This document shows positions 11,045-27,762 of a stretch of DNA of 64,000 nt, in pieces (the stretch's first letter is position 1; every line of letters begins with the position of its first letter). The position numbers and the translations under genes are program-made. A model generated the notes under the pieces. It was not told the DNA's origin. It did not search any database and saw nothing but the letters and a program-made list of their open reading frames with translations. Origin of the DNA: Adineta ricciae (lineage: Eukaryota; Rotifera; Eurotatoria; Adinetida; Adinetidae); the NCBI GenBank assembly GCA_905250025.1, contig CAJNOJ010000039.1, positions 310,001 through 374,000 of the forward strand, in the 5' to 3' direction.

Positions 11045-11692
11045 ATGAATCGGTGTGATGCAAAACAAAAAGCATTTGCACAACGAGTTTACATAGATCT
11101 GAAGATTTGTAAGCACATAGCTCCTGAGAGAATTCAACCTACTTGTCGTCTCATATCATTCAGGTCGGAAATGGTCAAAACTTCATGCGTATTTTGATGA
11201 AACAAATAAATGGATATTTTTTATCGGCACACAGTCCGATGATCAACCATTGATATTCGTTTTGCCAATGTCATGTGATCAACAATTCACCGTTGATGAA
11301 TTATTTAATCTGAAATCCAAACTGTCTTCGGCGTTACCAGCAACTATTAGTAGCGACATTCAAAGGTAATGATTATCTCAGTAATCACACATAGCTTCAC
11401 GTAAGAAGACTATCTCTTCGCTCTTTATGAAAGCATTTTATCTGCAAAATAACACCTCGAACATCGCTTTATGTTTGTTTATTCCAGTGTATTAATGGCA
11501 ATCGTTGCGAATGATTTTACCATAGGTTATTTCAATTTTACAACGGGCCTACCAACAGTCACGTCACTCGAATCAGAAACATCAACGAATTCAGTCGTAT
11601 CTAGTATTAACAATGACTTCATTAGCGAGATCAAAACAGAAAATGTAACGAATGAATGGTCAACAACTGATCCAAGCATCGTCTGGGATTGA
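11045..11692 (+). CDS. TSEN15: tRNA-splicing endonuclease subunit TSEN15-like
   Basis: Exons 11045-11108, 11164-11365 and 11488-11692 encode 135 aa. The fold signature of TSEN15/Sen15 is visible: AFAQRVYIDLKICRKW, a beta-rich FFIGTQSDDQPLIFVLP segment, and VLMAIVANDFTIGYFNFTTG close to the C-terminus. These correspond in order to the YLDL, LICLVGTE...VVPTP and TLAIVESDSTIVYYKLTDG segments of vertebrate TSEN15. It is the non-catalytic partner of the heterotetramer that removes tRNA introns. The start codon directly abuts a strong acceptor (CCTTTTTTCCAG|ATG), which argues for trans-splicing or a 5' leader intron. The C-terminal 45 residues are acidic, Ser/Thr-rich and unmatched. Confidence 0.75.
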
Positions 11693-11738
11693 AAAATTCA
11701 ATCTGCATTCTGTCGCACATCATGGTAAGACTCTGCTT

Positions 11739-12696
11739 CTAGTTGTTTGTTACATGTGTGCCCTCGCCGATTTGTTCAATGGTTGATATTTCTTGTTGAT
11801 TCAGATCTTCGTCACTAAATTCGTATTCATCGAATATTTCACCTGTATAATAAAGAATCGCTTTCGGAACGATGTGTTCACGAATATAATAACCAATTTG
11901 AAAATCAGTTGCTAATTTCCATTGATCATGAAGTGATGGAGAAGTGAAGAAATTGAAAAATGACGATTGCCGTTCGCCAGTGTTTGCATTTCGTGTGACA
12001 TTTGTTGTCGAATCGATCCAATCAATTCGACAGCCTTCTGAACGAATGATGCCCATACCTTCATAGAATAACACTTGATCGTCTGATTCGATTTGAAGTT
12101 CATAAAACTTCGTAAGAGTTTCATTAGTAAAATATTGTTTTGCTTGTTCACTGAAATGAAATTCAAGTGTAAAGCCAATAACTGGATGAAGTTGTAATCG
12201 TAGTTTTATATCGTTTAGACATGTAAGTAGCGGTTCATCCCATTCTTCAATCATCTGAGCAATGACGGGTGCCTGTATCGAGAAGAATCAATGGATGACT
12301 TTTTTTTAGATATCCATTGAATAAGTCTACTTGTTTAAGTGTTTGTAACCAAAACATAGGAATTCCGAGAATATCGTTTGTTGAAGGTGATGCCTGATCA
12401 GTTGTGTCGATAAAATCTGTTTGTAAGCGACATTCTTCTTCATTCGGCTCGTATTTTCCATTGATAATTTCAGCACGTTTTTCAAATAGATAAGAACAGT
12501 TCTGGTAGAACTTCAATTCGAATTCATAGACAGATTTGAAATATTGACTTTCTAATTCATTGAAAGCGATTTGTAAGGCTTTCAGTTTATCCATACATTC
12601 CGTCGAAACCAATTCGGAACCATCATTATGATTTCGAGATAGAGAAGATGAGCTCGATGAAACTGAGAGGATTTCTTCACTCGAAGATGATAGCAT
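11739..12696 (-). CDS. NAP1L: Nucleosome assembly protein 1-like histone chaperone
   Basis: Exons 12696-12331 and 12272-11739 on the minus strand give 299 aa; the 58-nt phase-0 intron joins TLKQ to APVIAQ, exactly where NAP1 alignment demands continuity (GIPMFWLQTLKQ + APVIAQMIEEWDEP). Domain order: Ser-rich N-terminus, long alpha-helix (LKALQIAFNELESQYF...FYQNCSYLFEKRAEIINGKYEP), then the earmuff region with HFSEQAKQYFTNETLTKFY, SEGCRIDWID, SFFNFF and DFQIGYYIREHIVPKAILYYTGE, and an acidic tail. NAP1 proteins carry H2A-H2B and shuttle between nucleus and cytoplasm. It is convergent with TSEN15, with 46 bp between stops. The acidic tail is shorter than in vertebrate NAP1L1. Confidence 0.9.
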
Positions 12697-15600
12697 TGAT
12701 GAGCATGGGATACAAACGAAAAGAAAATGCGCAATTATTTTCAAGTTCAATAGAAATTACTCAGAAGAGACAGATTACACATCTACTTTGAATTTATCGT
12801 TCATACGTGCGAGTAATAAGCATCTTGATTCCACCCCAATGGGCACTTACAGAAATCTTATTTTGTCTTTCTCTCTCTATATATGTTCAATCAATCGGTA
12901 TTATGTGTACATGTGTGCTCAATATGGTACCATTATTCCTATGTTTTATCTTCTCTGTAGTGGTTAATAGAAAAGACAAGAGTTTGTTTGACACCCGCCG
13001 GTCGAATTTATTCGGACCAATGCTGTTTGTAATATATTGTATTCAAACAAGGCATTTGTTTATATCATTTGTTGACTATTATCATTGTTAGTTGTATTTA
13101 TGCAATCAGAACAAGCTCGTTAGAATGTCTGTGTTCACTGGATGTGCTTGTTAGATGATGGTTCATTGGCATTTACATTAATTTTATGGTTCAATGAGAA
13201 TTACTACAGATTGAAAACGAGATGAAATCAAAACCGCGAAAGGAATTTTTCATTGATAAGATATTTAATCAGAAATTGAACGATTTCATTAAGAAATCAT
13301 TCTGTTACATAAGACAAGATGTATAAGAATGAAAGCAGGAACATGCTTGTATATGTTCATTATGATAATGGCTACGGGTGCTCTATACTTATGTGTGAAA
13401 AAGAACAATAGTATGATTGTATCCAACAGCTTTTTCTCTTTCGGACTTCCTCTCTTTCACTCTCTCGTCTATGGATTTCCGTTGATTTCTTTCATTATCT
13501 AAGCATGGAAAACAATTTGAATTACTAATTTCATCAATAGTTTAAAGTGATATTGATCAGATGAAGAACGTCGCGTATCGTTCAACAGTTATTTGCTTCT
13601 TTAATTGTAAAAATGTGTCTACCTTTCATATATCAATAATGATTTGTTCGACGAGTGATATCATGCGCAGTAATGATGGTGAGCAGAAAGAAAGAGATGA
13701 GAAAAGAACGATAATGAAGAATAGACAAGAGAGAGAGAGAAGGCACGCCGTCACCTTTTTTTTTCTTTGGTCCTTTCTATGTACGTGTGAGATATCTGCT
13801 TTCTTCTCTACTCGCCATTTTTTCCCTATCTACTTCATCTGTTGTCTTTATTTGTTCTGTTCTTCGCCATCATAACTATCATTCGACATAAACCATGGTA
13901 TATTTTTCCTTTAACTTTATCTACCACATCGTTTCGGTTCATAGCGTTTATTTTTTAAATGCAAGTTTCGCGTCCTTTTTCGTTCTGTGACAGTCAGCGT
14001 ATGCTATATGTATAGTTTCAGGAAAAAAAGTTTTGATACGATCATTTCTATATTTCTTCTTCGGTTTATATCTGTGAAACGATGACCATCACCATTCAGT
14101 GATATACAAACAAGCGAGTAGAAAGATAAGAACTAAAACTATAACCTCGAATGAAACTCGTTTAAACGACGCGACGAACAGGTGAGCAATCGAATTGTAA
14201 AAGGGTCACTCGTCTAGTTCGCTGAATTTTTATGCCGTTTTCTCCTGATAAAGCAAGGTCGAGCGAGAAATTACTAGGAAGATATGTGCACCAACTATCG
14301 ATCGTTTGTCTTCTTGTTGACACATATCAACGAGAAAGAGAGAGAAAACTTTAGTACATGCGCATATCCACTTGTTGCACAATCTTCTTTTGCTAATATA
14401 AATCTAACTGGCAAAAAAAGATTGATGATCGTTGACATTTGCATGTCACAAAGGAGTGCAACAACAATCGCTCGCTTGCCCTTCTCCTCTTGACGACATA
14501 ATGTGCGATATCCAAAGGAATATCAAATCTGTACAAGAGAAAACTTTTTCTCTTTTGATTAATCGTCACTCTTTTCCTTCTTTCTTTCTTAGTCAAGTAG
14601 AAGAATACTCTTCTGAACTATAACATTCGTTTCGTCATACCAAACTTCGTTTTTTCTTCTCAGTTAATTCGAATCAAGCAGAAGGTTACAAATACCTTTT
14701 TGTTTAAGTATGCAAATGTATATGTATGTATGAATGCATGTATGCATTATATTTGCAATGAGAAGAACATCATTCACCGTCGTGTCTTTCTGCCTGATAC
14801 TTTGTTGGCAAAGAGAAAAAGTAAGTATAATTACGCGCTCGTGTATGGCCTTGACAACAACAACAACACAACGATACATAATAATGACAATGAGAAGACA
14901 TATTATCGTTGTAGGAAAGCAACAATAGGAGAATGTATAGACAGATATTTGTTTATTGTTTTGTTCATAATTTCCGACAGTCTAATGTATACACGACAAT
15001 CGTTTATATGTTCAGCTAAGTGATTACGTTTTCTTGTTGACCATTCCTCCCATAGTGCTTGCTGAAAACATCTTTCTGATCAAGATCTATTATCAATAAT
15101 CAATTGTAGAGCAAAAATCGATTGATTGCAGCTGTAGGTTTGATCGTCTCATGCATCGTTGTTGTTGTTGTTGTTATTGTCATATGCCAGTGGGAGATGT
15201 ACATGTACTCGATTATCATTTGATTGAAAGTACCGATTGACTTTGAAAGAGGGATGATATCGAGAGAATCTTGATTAGAAACCGATGTGATTTATATGCG
15301 ATATCTTTTTTTTCTGTCAAAGATTATTCATCATCAAAATCCGATCTGATATCTATTTGAATGAAACCAAAATCAACAGTCAATTGTTCTGTTTGCTGTT
15401 ACGCCCAAGTCAATCGCGAGTGCCTTTTTTCTCGTTAAACATCAAAAATATAAAACACTCTAGTGTACATATGTGTTTGTGTTCGAAATCGCATGGCAAA
15501 TGGTCTGCCCATAAGCGTACATGTCTTCACTTCACCTTGCGTGATTTTTTCGTCTAATATGCATACATTTCGAGTAATAAGGGGCGCAGAAAAATAACAT

Positions 15601-16833
15601 TTTCTCTCTCTTTAAGCTACTCTTTTATTGACAACGATCAGACATTTGTTCTTTTGCTCGGCTGTAAGTTAAAATCAATTTTTTTCGAAATTCGAATGTA
15701 AACATGTCTGCTTTGTCAAGCACTTCAAGAACCTTTTCTTCGCAACGGTAGACTATCATTAAGATAGAAACATACACCGTCACGAATATGTTTTTCTTTC
15801 GTCCTTTTCGCACGAATTCATTTCATAAGTTTTCGATCGATTTTTCCCTTCTCACTCGAATTACCGCAAAATATGTTCAAGTATAGAACAGTCGAAGTTC
15901 CCATACTTTGCAATTGTTCTATGCTTACATGATTGATACGTGTTACCTCATTCTCGGAATAATTACTTTATTCACATGACTGCAAATCAGAACTAATTTT
16001 TCCTCTAATCTTAAGAGATGAATTGCTAATGACCAGAATACGATTACAAGTTGTATAGAGTTTAGAATATAAAGAAATCTATCGTTTCCTGTCCCTGAAC
16101 TGTCAATAGATAAATAGTAAGAGAAAAAAGAGATAAATTCTCATTGCGAACAGCTCAAATTTCGATCATCAACAGAGTAGGTCGAAAGAATGCTAATTTA
16201 TTTCTGTTACTAGATATAGACATAGATAGGAAAAGAAAGCACGACATGGGTGACATTTTGATAATCAAGATAGACGGCCAGAACTGTTTCGCCCACCTTC
16301 AGTTAGATCGATTGACGAGCAATAAAAGAAGAAAATCATCATCATCATCATCATTATTATTATTATTATTATTATTTATTTTTCTATCATTCTCCAAAGA
16401 CAACGGGAAGAGAGGGAGAGAATGACAAAAAAACAAAGATAGATTGCCTTTGCTAAGCTTTTCTCTTCGCTTGTTGTTATTTGCACTCCGTTCACTTTAC
16501 TCGCTGGTATAAACATCGAACGTGATGAACAAATGTCCAGATTAGAATATCTTTACTCGTGTGTCAAATAGAAGAGATAAAGAAAGTAAGATGCAACTTG
16601 ATTGATGTCTGTCAAGGACAAATCGATCGAAGCTAGTGCGAAGACCATTGACAGAACACGAACAGATCAGATAGGCATACATATATAATGACTTATTAAA
16701 GCATCATCGTTATTGTTTATCTTATTGATTATATTACTCGTGTGTGTATATATATATAGAAGTGTCGAATAGATTTTCTGGAAATCTTTCTGAGAATATT
16801 CTCTGGCATTCGGCTGTGTTTTGTTTTTAGACG
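12697..16833. other. Long gene-free stretch upstream of the FGF receptor
   Basis: About 4.1 kb with no frame that looks coding on either strand. It holds simple repeats (GTT repeats at 15158-15176, an ATC/ATT tract at 16335-16378), CA/GT-poor AT-rich DNA and several purine- or pyrimidine-rich runs. It may contain regulatory DNA or untranslated first exons of the receptor gene, whose ATG is preceded by an acceptor. Confidence 0.5.
16335..16378. repeat. ATC/ATT trinucleotide microsatellite
   Basis: Uninterrupted ATC units turning into ATT units, visible by eye, in non-coding DNA. Confidence 0.9.
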
Positions 16834-20498
<3,665 letters not shown>

Positions 20499-20587
20499 TT
20501 TTTCTATTTCGCTTTTTTTTTCGCCAACAATTTGTCTCTCACACAGTACATTAATGTATATATATATACATATTGTCTTTTTCTTAT

Positions 20588-20608
20588 TGTTGTTGTTGTT
20601 GTTGTTGG
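20588..20608 (+). repeat. TTG trinucleotide repeat
   Basis: TTG units in the FGF-receptor 3' flank; similar GTT runs occur at 15158-15176 and 57467-57484. Confidence 0.8.
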
Positions 20609-20896
20609 TTTTTTGTGTGTCAAATATTTTTTACGATGACTTTTTTTGCAATGCGTAAACAAATCGATTTGGTCGACCAAGATCGCACTTTTCTTTCTGA
20701 TTTTGTTTATAGAAAACTGCAAGACTCAGATCGAATTTACCTCCTTGAGGATTCGTGAGAAAACTATCTCAAAATCAGATCTCGTTTAGAAACAAATAAT
20801 CGTGCATAATTTTCAAATAGGTTAATTAGAGACTTGGACATTTACTAGGAAAAAGTCAACAGATATGATTTTATATCTTTATTCTGTAGAAAAATA

Positions 20897-22684
20897 ATGA
20901 CATTTGTCTCACCGGTGAACACAATGACATTGGATTGTTCGGGCAATGTCGTATCGAACGCCCTTCTGCTTGCCGATGTCGACATGAATAAAGTAAGACC
21001 AATGTTGATCGTCTCGTTGATAGAATATTTCATTATTTGATTAGAGCAATGAATTGATAGTCGGTACGCAAGATGGTGAATTACTCATATTCAAAGCGAT
21101 TCGAAACCAAAGTCAGGCACAATTGTGGCGTCGAGCACATGGACTTGGTTTTGTCAGTTTTTCGATTTGAATTATAAGACTCACTTTTTTCTGTGATACC
21201 ATATAGATAACGGCCATTGCGGTCGGCCCAGTGACGACTAATACTCCTGAGCCTCGACCGATCATTTGTGTGGTCAATGCCGAGGGAGCAATTCATTTAT
21301 TTCTGCTCAGATTAGCTGTTCGTATGATCGATGACATATAAGAACGCGCACAACTTTTTTCGACATTTAATTCTCAGGTACAAAGAAACCGTGTACGTAG
21401 TGCCGGTGGTACTTTGAATAGTGGTAATCGAAACGATTCCAAAGTGCACCTACATAGTGCAACATCCATCGTCAATGACGAAGAACAACAGCAACAGCAA
21501 CAGCAACAAATTCAAGTCGCATTTAGTCAACAACTTATCTGTAATCCAAAGATATTAATTATTCAAGGTAGCGAGTATTCATATTCGTATGATAAACTTC
21601 ATCTTTGATTTTTTAAAGAATATAATGACAATGAAAAACAAATCATTATTGGTTATGCTGATCGAAGCATTCGTGTATTTACATCGATGGTCATCGAAGA
21701 ATTCGATGGTCGGTTGACGGGTCGATTTGCTTTGAAAAGTGTTTTCAATATTGCTGAACAAATTTACACTATCGCTGCTCGACGAATATCAGTGAAAGAT
21801 TATGAATTGATCGTTTCACAACCAGGTGGCAATCTTCTACGATTCAATCCCAATGAAGAAAATGGTATTGATTAAACATCGGTCAATTGCATTTGTTCAG
21901 TACTGATATTTAGGTCGAATTCTCGCAACTGATATGTGCAATAATGGTACCACAGGATGGACCGAAGCAATTGCGTTGGATCGATTCGTTGATGAAACCG
22001 TTTATGCAGCGATATGTCATGGTAGGAGGAATATTTTAACGTATCGGATAAAGATTGAATTCTATACGCCGTTCAGATCATATTGATATATTTTCTAATC
22101 AACTCAATAGAATTCTTTATACAATTCCATTGAGTGTCAAAACTGGATACTTGTGTGGTCTTCGGGTAGGACCACCCTCCGTAAGATTATTTATCCCCTT
22201 TAAGAAAACAAAACACTTTTCGTTGGTTTCGAAAATTTTATTAGAAGGATAAATACAACCAAATAGTAACAATTTCCTCTGTCGATGGCGATACATTCAT
22301 CATTGATCGCGATTCGAATATCCTTCGTTTTCGTCCGCCACTATCGTCGAACACAGGTTGTGGTGGTGGAAACGATTCAATCACTAACACAAGTTTTGCC
22401 GATCAAATTCAAGCGTTCACATCTGGTTTCTTTGGCGATAATAACATATTCTGTTTCATCTATGTTCTCACACATAATGACAAAATTATCATTGTACATT
22501 CGATTGAAACAAGCAATACCAAAACAGCAAATCTTGCAACTTTATTAGAGAAATCAGCGCTCGATCAGAAAATCAAAGAAGGTTATTAAACAAGCAGAAA
22601 AAGTTCTATCTTATTTGTTTTATCCTATATTTAGCTGGAATCACGGCGGAAACTTTCACTGATCTCCTGTATCCTCATTATTAA
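20897..22684 (+). CDS. ITFG2: ITFG2, KICSTOR complex subunit
   Basis: Nine exons: 20897-20992, 21045-21152, 21207-21317, 21378-21567, 21619-21864, 21914-22021, 22077-22165, 22245-22581, 22635-22684 (exon 8 could begin at 22248). The frame closes to 444 aa; human ITFG2 has 447, and the N-termini align without gaps from the Met. FG-GAP/beta-propeller blades are recognisable: NALLLADVDMNKSNELIVG, NAEGAIHLF, IIIGYADRSIRVF, LTGRFALKS...ELIVSQPGGNLLRF, DGDTFIID...ILRF. ITFG2 is part of KICSTOR, which tethers GATOR1 to lysosomes so that mTORC1 responds to amino-acid and glucose shortage. A polyglutamine run (about 21487-21510) sits in a loop between blades. Some donors are weak (GTTCGT, GTTATT). An acceptor (TTCTGTAG) lies 7 nt before the ATG. 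AATAAA at 22705-22710. Confidence 0.88.
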
Positions 22685-22704
22685 TGACTGAACATATGAA
22701 TGAA

Positions 22705-22710
22705 AATAAA
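22705..22710 (+). promoter_or_regulatory. Polyadenylation signal AATAAA
   Basis: Hexamer 21 nt after the ITFG2 stop. Confidence 0.5.
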
Positions 22711-23902
22711 AATGAAGACATTTGTCAATCGTCGATCAAATCTATTTAGTTGTTGAAATTGCCATAGAATAGAAACAAAAGAACTGAATATTTACATTTA
22801 GCGTTATACGATGAGCAAGAAAATACTAGCCAACTACTATTTTTGTTAATTGGATGATGTAGATACTAATCGTAAGACTTGACTTTTTTTTCTCCTCCTA
22901 TATTCATCGTTTGGACATGTACAATTGGCCCATTGTGTCAAATTTAAATGAAAAGCTTCAGCTGTATGGTCGGCATTTATCGACAAACGCTCATGTCAGT
23001 TGAACACGCGCCTAGAAAAGCGTTCCTCTTTTTTGGAATTAACGTTCAAGTGACTTAAAAGACACGAGATGCTGAATGTACCAACTTGTTTTAGTTTCTA
23101 ATTGCGCAAGAGACTATTGAGTTCGAATGACATGAATGCGTTTCAAACATCTTCGTATATATCATTGTCAAGAGAAAGTTTTCTTGAGATCTAAATGAGA
23201 AGAGTGCGGATCAGTGTTCTATTAACCCGTCACGTGCCACTGAAGAAGAGAGCTATATAGTAGAAAAATACTGCTGAGATTTACAACTTTTTTCCGCTCT
23301 CATGTCTGGCAAAGGAAGGAGAATAATTAAATTGGAGATGAATATTCTTGGCTTAAGTGCATCTACACTGCTACTAAATAGAACGAATTATCGTTGACAA
23401 TACTATTCTCTCTTAAGATTAACAAGCCTCCTGAAATGACGTCGGAAATAGGAGATGTTTCGTCTAGAGCGTCCTCTATTCTGTAACTAATTATCAATTG
23501 GAAACATCTTTCCAGCAATCCGTGGAGAGTCATTACAAACTAACTAACAACTTTCCCCTTCTTGTTTTTTTTCTTTATACATCTATTTTCCCCCTCTTCG
23601 TACTCAATTTCTTCTCGTTCTATATTTGAAGAGCATTTCGGCTTCCTCTTCTCCCCTTCCTGTTAGCCAAGATCTTCTTTCTTTGCGTATTGTCGACTGT
23701 CAGGCATGTCCAATCTATCTCGCATCTTTCCTTCTCTCCTCTCCCCTCCTCTTCCGGCTTGCTTGTTGTTGTCGTCACTAAGTTGATGACTCATATACAT
23801 CTCAATTGACACGTAATGCTACTTCGAACTATTCTTTGAAAACTCGATCTACAGAATACTTCCGGTGTTCAACATATTATTTGTTCATTTTGCTTCGTCG
23901 TC
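22711..23902. other. Intergenic, presumed promoter region of M-Ras
   Basis: No coding frame recognised. Marked pyrimidine-rich tracts (about 23559-23780) precede the gene on the right. Confidence 0.4.
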
Positions 23903-24708
23903 ATGCAAAGTGCTCCGCCTGACAATGCAGTAACCTATAAATTGGTGGTTGTTGGTGATGGTAAGATATTTCATATACAGAGATTGATGTCGCAGCTAGC
24001 AGATGAAAAACAAATCTTCTATTATTGTTTGTTTTTATTAAAGGTGGTGTTGGAAAATCCGCTCTGACGATTCAAGTAAGATTTTGTCGATAGAACAAGA
24101 TGAATTTGCTCAAGACTCAATATTTTAGTTCTTTCAAAAGATGTTCGTCGAAGATTATGATCCGACTATTGAAGATAGTTATATTCAACATGTCGAGGTT
24201 GATGGACAAGTCTGCATCCTCGATGTACTTGATACTGCTGGCCAAGAAGAATTTTCTGCTTTACGAGAGCAATATATGCGTAAAGGTGATGGTTTTCTCA
24301 TCGTTTATTCTGTGATTGATTCAAATTCTTGTAAGAATACTCGACAATTCTATAATCAAATTCTTCGTGTTAAAGACAGGTAGAGCCGCACACTTTTCAG
24401 TGGGTTTGTTTTTTTCCGAGAAATGTGCAAGTCTTTGGTTTTCATTTAGAAAATACTATCCAATGATACTTGTTGCAAACAAAATTGATCTCGTGCATTT
24501 GAGAAAGATTTCTGAAGAAGAAGGTCGCGAGTTAGCAGCAGAATTACAAATTCCTTACATCGAAACAAGTGCTAAAGTGCCACCAGTCAGTGTCGAGGGC
24601 GCTTTTCATGAACTGGTACGTGCGATTAGGCGACAAAATCAAAATCCAATGCCCTTGCGAAAGAAACGGAAGAAACGTCGATATCTCAATCGTTGCCGTT
24701 TAATGTAA
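23903..24708 (+). CDS. MRAS: M-Ras small GTPase
   Basis: Exons 23903-23960, 24044-24075, 24129-24379 and 24450-24708 encode 199 aa. G1 [10 protein letters not shown], switch [11 protein letters not shown], switch [18 protein letters not shown] (catalytic Gln present), NKID, and ETSAK are all intact. The M-Ras-specific wording is strong: [46 protein letters not shown] and [11 protein letters not shown]. The C-terminus is Lys/Arg-rich and ends CRLM, a CAAX box for prenylation, preceded by basic residues for plasma-membrane binding. M-Ras with SHOC2 and PP1C activates Raf downstream of receptor tyrosine kinases. The 3-residue N-terminal extension relative to Ras is typical of M-Ras/R-Ras. Confidence 0.93.
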
Positions 24709-25054
24709 AAGACTGAATAAGAGAATAGATTCTCGTCTCTCATATCGTTTATCTGGTTACAATCAATTCAATCATTGTCTTCTCTCTTTTTTTCCTATGT
24801 TTGGCGTTCGTATATCGTTTGATATTTTTTTTCTTGGTCACGCGTATGTGTGTATTAATTTTAAGCTCAATTTTTTCTTGATTAAAGAAAACTGCTTGTG
24901 TGTATGAAAAGCGCAAACTTATGTTTGAAAAACTAATAAAATATAACTTTTATAAAAATTTGAGAAAAAAGATAACGCCAGATGTAGACATTCGCTTTAT
25001 CTTATCGGCTTTCTCTTTCTTTCATGTAACACAAAGATCAGAAATATTTGGGCT
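24709..25054. other. Intergenic between M-Ras and beta-galactosidase
   Basis: 346 bp, AT-rich; AATAAA-like hexamers near 24931. Nothing else seen. Confidence 0.5.
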
Positions 25055-27762
25055 ATGTATCGACAAGTGTGTCTTCTGTTGATAATTTTCATCAGTAGTG
25101 TCCACGTAAGTCTAGGTCAAACTATAAGCGAGATTTTGAATCGATATTCTTGATCTCTAGATTCAATGTCAGGCACAACGTTCGTTTGGTATTGATTTCG
25201 ATCGAAATACATTTGTGAAAGATGGCAAACCATTTCGATATGTTAGCGGATCAATTCATATGTACAGAATGCCAAGAGAATATTGGGCTGATCGACTTCA
25301 ACGTATGTGGGCGGCTGGATTGAACGCGATACAAACGTAGCTATATGATTTCAACTAATATTATCATCGAAAGAATTGCGCCATTTTCTAGATACGTCTT
25401 TTGGGATCAACATGAATCAGTGAAAGGCATTTATAACTTTGACGATAACAATGATCTCGTTGCATTTATTCAATTAGCTCAAAAGATTGGTTTTCTTGTT
25501 ATTCTACGTGTTGGACCGTACGTAATTGATTTGGTTAAATGTAAGATCATGTTTCATTGGCTCTAGATATGGTTGTGGCGAACATGAATTTGGTGGATTG
25601 CCTTGGTGGCTCTTACGCGATCTTACTGATGTACAGTTTCGACAAATGAATTCCAGTTCGATTCACTTCCTACTCTTGTAAATACATTGTTCTATTGTAT
25701 TTATAGTCTATCTTAATGCTGTGAACCAATGGATGAGCGTTCTTCTTCCAAAAATTCGACCATTATTGTACAACAATGGTGGATCGGTTATTTCTGTTCA
25801 GGTTTGCGCCATATTCATCTCGTTGATGAATCGTATATAACAATTAGATTATTTTTAGATTGAAAATGAATATGGCAGTTATCCAGCGTCGGTTACGTCT
25901 TGTCATATGTTTTACATCATATTTACTCTGTCTCACTTTCAGATGTGATCATGCTTACATGGGCTATTTACGCGATATTTTCCGTCAATATTTAGGTGAA
26001 AACGTTGTTTTATTTACCGTTGGTACGTATGATATGGAAAATTTATTTTTTGAGTACTGGATATCGAACATACTATTTAGATGGTGATGGTTTAGGTTAT
26101 CTCAAATGTGGCACGGTTCAAGGAGCATATGCAACCATTGATTTCGGCCCGGGAGCGAATATCAATGCATCATTTAGTACTCAGCGGCAGTATGCTCCCA
26201 ACGGTCCATTGATTAATACGGAATTTTATCCTGGTTGGCTCGATCTTTGGGGATACAAACACTCCACAGTCGATACAGCTGATATCGTCCGAACATTGGA
26301 TCAAATGTTGTCTATCGGAGTTAATGTAAACTTTTACATGTTTTATGGTGGAACAAATTTCGGATTTACTTCAGGTTAGTTCTATGTCGAGTAGATTTTG
26401 TCAGTGAGGTTTTCGTTTCCACTTATAGGTGCTGATCCAGATTATAAACCACAACCAACATCTTACGATTATGATGCGCCCATCTCAGAACCAGGTTTGT
26501 TCGTATTTAGGAAAGTAAACTAATGAGCAGTTTTTGTTTGCAGGTGACATCACTTCAAAATATATGGCTATTCGAACTTTAATTGGTAAATATCTCCCAT
26601 TACCATCGGTACCAATACCGGCAAATAATACAAAGAAAGCTTACGGAAGTGTTCAATTAACATTTGTAAGTCTTTTCAATTTTAACAAACAATAGAAAAA
26701 CCACTTTCACGTGTGTAACAGAAACAGTCATTGTTGAGCTACATCAAGAGTCATTCACCACACTGTGAAACATCAACGTATCCCAAGCGATTTGAAGAAC
26801 TTGGACAAGTAAATCATGTCGAAATCATCAGATAAAAGCTATATATATTTCTTGATTAGAACCAAGCGTTTGTTGTCTACTCAACGGTATTGAGTAATCC
26901 TGAGGTCCAAGGAAAGGTACTTGATTTAAGTGGAGTACGTGATCGTGCGTACGTATTACTCGGCGAAGTGAGTTTTTGAAAAGTTTTCTCTTGGTTTTCA
27001 TCTTCGAAACTGGACCTATAGAAATCAATTGGTACAGCTTACCGTGCGAATAGTTCATCATTGAAATTAACAATTCAAGCACCCGGAAATCGTGAAACAA
27101 ATTTAAATATCATTGTCGAAAATATGGGTCGATTAAATTTCGGTGGTTTTCTTTTGGATACTAAAGTACACCTTTTCCATTCGATAATTTCATAGGCACG
27201 AATTTTTTCTTCTAAAGGGCTTCGTTAGTAACATTACTTTGAATGGACAAATACTTTCCAACTGGACCATGTGTACATCTGGTGCATTATTCGATCAAGC
27301 TCCCACGGATTTCAATGCAAATCAAGCCAACGAGTATATTACATCTTGTTATCACTATTTTCTATCGATTATCTCTCGTATAGCTTCGATCCCAATGCCC
27401 CAAGCATTTTCAGTGGAAACTTCTCTGTCACAGATAAGATCCCATCCGACACATTTCTTTTACCAACAACTATCACCAATGGATATTGGCCGAAAGGTGT
27501 AGCTTATATCAATCAATACAATCTTGGCCGATATTGGCCAGTAATGGGTCCTCAAGTGACATTGTACGTACCCGCGCCGTGGCTAAAACCATCGGCAAGT
27601 AACTCTTTAACAATGGTTGAACTTCAATCCTCACCATGCGGCACCCAAACAACATGCTCAGTTGAATTAGTTGACTATCCTATTCTGGATAAACCAACAA
27701 TCTTCGAAGCACCGATACTATACAAACGTCAACATCGTGATAATCACTTAAGCGATAACTAA
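25055..27762 (+). CDS. GLB1: Lysosomal-type beta-galactosidase, glycoside hydrolase family 35
   Basis: Fifteen exons: 25055-25105, 25161-25336, 25392-25517, 25567-25655, 25707-25801, 25859-25887, 25943-26022, 26081-26374, 26429-26494, 26544-26665, 26722-26808, 26860-26967, 27022-27165, 27218-27333, 27384-27762; frame closes to 653 aa (human GLB1 677). Signal peptide about 1-20. GH35 landmarks: [36 protein letters not shown], acid/base Glu183 in IENEYGSY, nucleophile Glu263 in [34 protein letters not shown]-terminal jelly-roll domains include [38 protein letters not shown]. It cleaves terminal beta-galactose in lysosomes. Donors of exons 4 (GTTCGA) and 6 (GTCGGT) are non-standard, yet needed to restore [10 protein letters not shown] and YPACDHAYM. 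Confidence 0.93.

Noticed and set aside
12807-13875. Several + frames of 94-104 codons (12807-13091, 13561-13875)
   Set aside because: Low-complexity, Phe/Ser/Cys-rich translations from AT- and pyrimidine-rich DNA; no domain or splice context.
14664-15023. Overlapping frames on both strands with Thr/Asn or Val runs
   Set aside because: Produced by trinucleotide and simple repeats; not protein-like.
20573-20758. 61-codon frame before ITFG2
   Set aside because: ITFG2 aligns with its family from the Met at 20897; the upstream frame starts in a TTG repeat and ends in a stop before it.
21485-21515. CAG/CAA run considered as an unstable repeat
   Set aside because: Mixed CAG/CAA codons for about eight Gln within an ITFG2 loop; ordinary low-complexity insertion.
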